Source: Tretioscincus oriximinensis
Lineage: Eukaryota > Chordata > Lepidosauria > Squamata > Gymnophthalmidae
Direction of reading: 5' to 3'
NCBI GenBank assembly: GCA_022410635.1
Contig: JAJVDF010000451.1
Location: 164,650-228,649 of the forward strand
Length of the DNA: 64,000 nt
The position numbers and the translations under genes were made by a program. The notes below the pieces were generated by a model. That model was not told the DNA's origin, did no database searches, and worked only from the letters and a program-made list of their open reading frames with translations. This document shows positions 58,695 to 64,000 of this stretch, in pieces (positions within the stretch are counted from its first letter, which is position 1; each line of letters starts with the position of its first letter).

Positions 58695-60090
58695 AGTGGT
58701 CTGCAGTCATAAAAAAAATTCTCAGCCCCCAACATGGCTTTCAGCCCAACTGGAGGGGAACATTGGGAGGAAAACATACCACACTCAGGACGCTGGTTCC
58801 TGGAACCGCAGCACCTCTTGGAGATGATGGGAACCAGACTACATAAGGAAGACGACCTGCAGGAAGTCATTATCACCATGTCAGGCGATGGCCAGAGGCC
58901 TGCAGTGGGGAGCAGCGGAGCAGTGTGCCATTGCCGGGGGACCTGAAGGTCACTTATGCTGGGGGAATAGAGGAGCTACCGGGGTTTCTGGCCCAGTTCT
59001 CACCTATCTGGGCTGCTATGGGAACCGTTTCATGCCTGTGGCACACAGTGTGCAGTTCATCCTGGCCAAGCTGTGAGGAATGATTGCTACTTCTGCAGCA
59101 GGCAGACATGGAAGAACTGAAATCTGTTTGTGGCTCTGGGAGCATTTTGGTGAACCGTTCTGGAGGGACTTGGCGGTAGAGTGATTCTGGACAATTGTCC
59201 AAGGCAACAAACAGATGGTTGAGTATGCCCAGGAGTTCCAGAGATATGCTGGTTGGATCCTCAATTGGCCAGAGGAGCTTCTGGTATATCAGTTCTGGGA
59301 AGACCTCCACCCCAGTGTTTTGGAGGTGACCATCACTGTGCCAGCCCCACACACACTCACTGGCTGGATCCAGCTAGTGAGGGGTGTGCCAGGTCAGATC
59401 CCAACTACATAGGCTGACCAGATGACTCTTTTTGGGGGGATTGAAAACCCACTTTTGGGGTGCCTCCCAGTTTTTTCTGAGGAAAATATTTTCAAAAAAA
59501 GATTTTTTTTAATTTCTTTTGAATTTTTTTTCCTTAGAAAAAACGGGGAGGCATCGCAAAAATGGTTTCCCAACCCCCCAAAAGGGGTCATCTGGTCAAT
59601 CTACGACTACAAGCTGCACAGATTTAAATTTGAATTTGAACTTTTCCACTGTGCTGCCTAAGCAGGCAGTGCTCATTGGTTCTGAAAGTGGCATGACTGC
59701 CACAGTGTGTGNTATCGTATATTCTGGGTGCTCACACTGCTTATTGCATGAATGGGTAGCCTCATGGGTAATGCAACACTATTGAGTTCCTAATGATGGA
59801 TGGGTCACACATTCCAGGGGGCATGGTCTCCAGGGGCATGGACAAGGTCTTGCTGGGCATTGATTCACATTGGGATGCTGCTAATTTACTAGTAGCAGGA
59901 AATATAACATGTAATCTGGTACTGGGGCTCTTGTGGCACAAAGCTCATAACCCAGATATNAATTGGGTTAAAGGGACAGGACGGTTTAACGTGAGCAACA
60001 AGGGTCTCACACCGCTGCTGAGCAAAGCTCACCAATGGATATCAGAGCACATTTTATTCTGCTTGGAAACAACTAGCAGCTGATGTTGGG
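58695..60090 (+). pseudogene. Ty3/gypsy gag and protease relic, split by a MITE
   Basis: 58734 onward gives a gag-like start (MAFSPTGGEHWEEN); 59215-59400 a retrotransposon gag block (YAQEFQRYAG, LHPSVLEVTIT, HTLTGWIQLVR). A foldback MITE sits at 59413-59598. Beyond it, 59700-59990 matches a retropepsin region (SGCSHCLLHEWVASWVM, MMDGSHIPGG, LLVAGNITCNLVLGLLW). The catalytic D-S-G triad reads Y-S-G. Frameshifts and the lack of RT, RNase H and integrase show it is dead. Confidence 0.8.
59413..59598. mobile_element. Foldback MITE with GCTGACCAGATGAC termini
   Basis: gctgaccagatgactct and gggtcatctggtca are inverted ends and the whole unit folds. Second copy of the 16594-16792 type, inserted into the gypsy relic. 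Confidence 0.85.
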
Positions 60091-60829
60091 AGGCATACCA
60101 CCTTAGGCTGCCATCAGAGCTAATAACTGTCAGAGAAAAATCCTCATAACCTTTGCTCAACAAACCCTTGTAGCTTTTGTTCAAACCCCTGAGGAAAGAT
60201 CTTAACAGCATTTCAGTTTACAAAGAATTTTGTAGTTGTTAAATCATGTACCAAGGTATGGAGTGGAAAAACCATGCCTCAGGTATTGAAGACTAGCAGT
60301 AAGAATGTGTGGTAGACTGAAACCTAGCTGTTAGGTCTCACTCTTTCTGTCGGGTCAAATTTATATTAAAATGTATACTTCTTTAACTGAATATAACCTC
60401 AGTGAGTGGCTGGGATTGGCTGGTAGAGCTCCTGTCTGTTGTTGCTGCACATGGAGTTCCTAACTTCAACATCTCATCAGGACTGCATCTGTGGCAGCCT
60501 CCAGAGACTCTGGCAGTGAGAAGAAATCACCAAAGCCTCACAGGACCAGGACCAGGACAGCCAGGAGCCACTTAAACAGCCACTGGTCCTGCAAGTGCTA
60601 GGAAGTGAGGTCAGGGCTCGAGTAGGGGGAGATTTAAAATTGTTTTTAATCTCAGTTATTGGTTAATTAGTGCTTTAACTATTTATAGTGTTTGCATCAT
60701 GTGCCCTGGACGGGGAGGTTTTTCATGGGGTGCAAGCATCACTGTGATATCAGGCTGGGGAGGTATGGTGGTGGGAGGCAGATGTGGTCTGGGAAAAGGA
60801 GTGTGAGATGCTTTAAAGCTGTCACTCTT

Positions 60830-61560
60830 TCTGTTCTTCCTCTCAACCAGCAACATTTGGGGATGCCTGTCAACCAGCCCACTGCTCTGGCAGTGCTGAT
60901 TTTAAATGCCAGATCTGTCCAAAACAAAACTTCCCTCAGCCATGATCTCACCTTAGTTGATAGGGCTGATCTGGGAAGCATCATTGAAACCAGGGCAGAT
61001 GAGATGGCTGTCCCTGGTCTCAGCCAGCTTTGACCCCCAGGATATTCAGTACAGCACTGTTCAGACTAGTGGGTCAGGGAAAGGGTATCACTGTCATCCA
61101 TAGAAGTTCCATCTCTCTTGCCAGGTGACTTATCTGCTCTTTCTGGGAGTTTGAAGGACTGTTTCTATTGTTGGGCTAGAGAAACAGGATAGGGATGCTG
61201 CTGGTGTACCCCTACTCCGCTGTATTCTAGCTGCCCTCTCTGAGCTGGCTGAGAAAGTCTCAGATGCAGTGCTGGGAAACGTCAACATCCATGCTGAGGC
61301 AACCGTTAGTGGACCAGCTCAGACCTTCATGGCCTCCATGACAACCAATTTGCTGTCTCAATTTGCTACTGGCCTTTCACATAAGCAGCTCGCACTCTGG
61401 ACCTGGTCTTTGCTACAGAGCGGATTGGTGAGAGTTCGTTGATAGGAGTGCAGGAGGCAAGCCCATTGTCGTGGTCGGACCACGCACTTGTAAAGTTTAG
61501 ATTAGCAGGGACAGCTCCTCTCCACAGGGGTGGGGGACCTATTCAGATGGTCCCCCCTCA
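60830..61560 (+). repeat. L2 LINE relic (endonuclease)
   Basis: LILNARSVQNKTSL at 60895-60940 opens an L2-type endonuclease. Later frames include TLDLVFATERIGE and SPLSWSDHALVKF, the end of the domain. Several stops. Confidence 0.85.
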
Positions 61561-61584
61561 GAGATTTATGGAATCTGGGTGATT

Positions 61585-61588
61585 CCTT

Positions 61589-61622
<34 letters not shown>
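61585..61622. repeat. (TTTA)n microsatellite
   Basis: Run of ttta at the right edge of the L2 relic. Confidence 0.95.
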
Positions 61623-61624
<2 letters not shown>

Positions 61625-63600
61625 TGTATACATAATAAATAAACACGCAATGATACATAATATGTTGATCCCTCCCTCTCCTACTCTTGAACAGATAAAT
61701 AACTACTGAATCAGTCTTTGTTCCATGAACATCCGAACTGATAGGACTAAAAGCTCGTTTGAAGCACCTGTTTGTCCATAGGCTATGAGCCTGTTCCATT
61801 TGATCGTCCAGGGTGGTTTTACCAGGATTTCAATGGCTTTCAGGCAATGTTCTTAGAGAATGTCAAACTTCATCAAATTCCACCATATAGTGGTACTATT
61901 CCTGAATTTCCAATTACAATTTTTCCCCAGCCCCTAGCAACAACTAAGTGAGCCGCATAAATAGCATATTGAATAAAAATTTGGTCTTCCATAAGTAAAT
62001 TTGGGGTTTCCCATTCATTGCATAGCCAAAAAAAAAATGAAAACATTATATCCAAGTTAGCTACATTTTTAAGTTTTTCAATGATAGAATGACCAAAGAA
62101 CTGAATGTGTTGGCAATTAACCCACATATGTGTATATAACCTTCTAAACTGGCACCCATGCCAACAAGTCAGAGACGTTCATTGACTAGGGGTTCTATAC
62201 CGCCTCATTAGTAATTTAGTCTCTGTCACTATTATCCTATTATCCTAATATCCTATTAAACCATCTATGCCATGCACTGTCAATTCGGGGAAATTCACCT
62301 ACCCAGTACTCCGTTAGAAGGTTTTGGTTCTTATATTTTTAAATTATTAATATATTACATATTTCTCTACCCAGTTTCCCTTTTTCATTTATCTTCTTAG
62401 TGATAGTTTTTTCTATTCCTGCCTCATCTGTCAATGTGGTTCTAATTTCATTCTTATTTATGAAATTCTACACAAATTCATAAATAAGAATGAAATTAGA
62501 ACCACGTTGACAGATGAGGCAGGAATAGAAAAAACTATCACTAAGAAGCCAGACCCTTTGGCCATTCTCTACTGTTAAATTCCTTATCTGATCCTGTGGC
62601 ATAGGTCTACCTCTAATGTCGATTAAATCTCACAATTGTTTATATCCTAGCCCTATTAAAATATCTAAGTACTTCTTCAAATTAGATTCGATTTTAATTG
62701 AGGCCGCCTGTCTCCACTCATTAGTCAAATGTTTAGAGTTTTGTTTTCGTGGGATAAGCCAGTATTTTGTTAATCTACTTTCAACTGTCAAAAAGAGAGG
62801 AGGAATTTATGCTCCATTAGGTTTAATTTCAGTTCAAATCTAAAAAAGCCCCACTCCCCATGTTTTATTTCCTGGGCTTTTGAAGCGATTTTACTTTCTG
62901 CCAACTCCATGGAACCACGCATGTCCATCATTCCACACGCTCCAAGGGTCTTTACTGTGGAGAAAACAGCCTCCACCTATTATCCNATTTATCAGCCTCC
63001 ATTTTGTAAAGTCCAAAATAAAAGCTGCCTCAAAGTTTCAGCATGCAAATTGTAAAACAATCATTGGCTCGTTCCATAGTAGATATTGCCTGGGATTTGT
63101 ATGCAGGCTTGCAAAGAGAGCTAAGCCTTATAGTCAGGCAAGTGCAGCAATGGTTTCTGAAGCTTGTGATGTCCCAAGAATGGCCAGGATGTGTCTAGGA
63201 CAGAGAGGGAACTGTGAAGAAGATTGAAGGTAAATGGGGACATACTTGTGAATGTGCTGCCTCGCTTTTTTTTAAAGCAATTTAAAACTAGTAGTGGGGA
63301 AGCAGATGAAAACATTTTTGCCAACCTAACTTCTGTTAATAGACTCATTGGTTTATTTTTCTATCCCTTAGTTAAATCCTTTATTCTTTGCCATATAATT
63401 TTGTAATTTATTTGCCTAAACTTCCCCAGATCTTTGGATAAGTCAATACCAAGATATTGTACTTGTTTTGTTTTCATATTTAATTCACCAAACTGCCTTA
63501 TTTCAGCCTATTCTCATGGAAGAACCCCCTAAATAATATTTTAAATTTTGCCATATTAATTTTTAGTCTAATTTTTATCCTAAAGCCTTTGATTATGTAC
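61625..63600 (-). repeat. L1 LINE ORF2 relic (antisense)
   Basis: Minus-strand frames include an L1 ORF2 C-terminus at 61873-62127 (WETPNLLMEDQIFIQYAIYA) and, at 63120-63500, the L1 block YLGIDLS-like text followed by MSLLTEVRLAKM and VLNCFKKKRG. Many frameshifts. A young palindrome (62393-62548) lies inside it. Confidence 0.7.
62393..62548. repeat. Near-perfect palindrome, 72-bp arms, 12-bp loop
   Basis: Left arm 62393-62464 (starts cttcttagtgatag, ends ttatttatgaa) and right arm 62477-62548 (starts ttcataaataag, ends ctatcactaagaag) are inverted with a single mismatch. The loop is attctacacaaa. Confidence 0.95.
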
Positions 63601-64000
63601 AAATAGTTCTGATTCACAAGAAGTGGTGAATGCACACATTTTGAGAAAAATGCAAGTTTTTTCTGAAGTACTGTCAAAACTGTATGATTGCTGTATTAAA
63701 ATCTATGAAATATTGTTCCAAAATGTACTGAATTAATTCCGTGAACTAATTTTGTATTGAACTAATTTGAGAACTAATTCTCAATTTAAGCAAATCATTG
63801 AAGTCAGGAGGGAAACAATCACAGAGAAAACTTGTCAATGTCATTTCAGTTTAAAGACGGTCATCTATAATTAACAAGATGCAATGCAAATTGCAATCAA
63901 GCATCTTGTTCAATCAGGAACTAATTATGATACTCAAGACTGAATGAAGAGACCATTTTCCTGTACTCATTTAATGTGATATGCAGTGACTACATACAAA

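Overview
This window is vertebrate nuclear DNA, and the repeats point to a squamate reptile (a gecko-like lizard is my inference). Coding sequence is split into short exons with GT/AG borders. The rest is a dense mosaic of CR1-type LINEs, L2 and L1 relics, tRNA-headed SINEs with an L2-like tail, CORE/MIR-like SINEs, hAT- and mariner-type MITEs, foldback elements and trinucleotide microsatellites. There are two assembly gaps (20574-20789 and 35044-35348) and scattered single Ns.

Layout. (1) 1-25920: the 3' two thirds of TECRL (trans-2,3-enoyl-CoA reductase-like), plus strand. Eight coding exons run from 2460 to the stop at 25871, with a poly(A) signal at 25915. The 5' exons lie upstream of the window. 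The long introns hold most of the LINE, SINE and MITE insertions. (2) 25920-30157: an intergenic stretch of about 4 kb. (3) 30158-45723: a complete five-exon VSTM2A-type gene, plus strand. It encodes a predicted secreted V-set immunoglobulin protein of 237 residues, preceded by an 8-codon uORF whose stop overlaps the start codon as TAATG. Its introns hold an 867-bp candidate solo LTR, a hAT MITE with an exact 8-bp target-site duplication, and a 48-bp perfect purine-pyrimidine alternation. (4) 50801-51748 and 55864-56799: two intact, intronless, minus-strand ORFs of 315 and 311 residues related to ST13/Hip (Hsc70-interacting protein). Both keep the TPR block and the C-terminal STI1/DP module and both lack the Gly/Met-rich repeats. 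They look like a tandem-duplicated, long-diverged retrogene pair. (5) 58373-60090: an LTR plus gag and protease relic of a Ty3/gypsy retrotransposon, split by a foldback MITE. (6) 60830-61560: an L2 endonuclease relic. (7) 61615-63600: an antisense L1 ORF2 relic containing a near-perfect 72-bp-arm palindrome.

The host genes have no evident joint pathway. TECRL is an ER membrane lipid-metabolism protein, the VSTM2A protein is predicted to be secreted, and Hip is a cytosolic co-chaperone. The observations most worth following are the paired Hip-like retrogenes, the TECRL/VSTM2A adjacency (different chromosomes in human, from memory), and two unusually young-looking inverted duplications (62393-62548, and 32994-33056 against 34660-34722).
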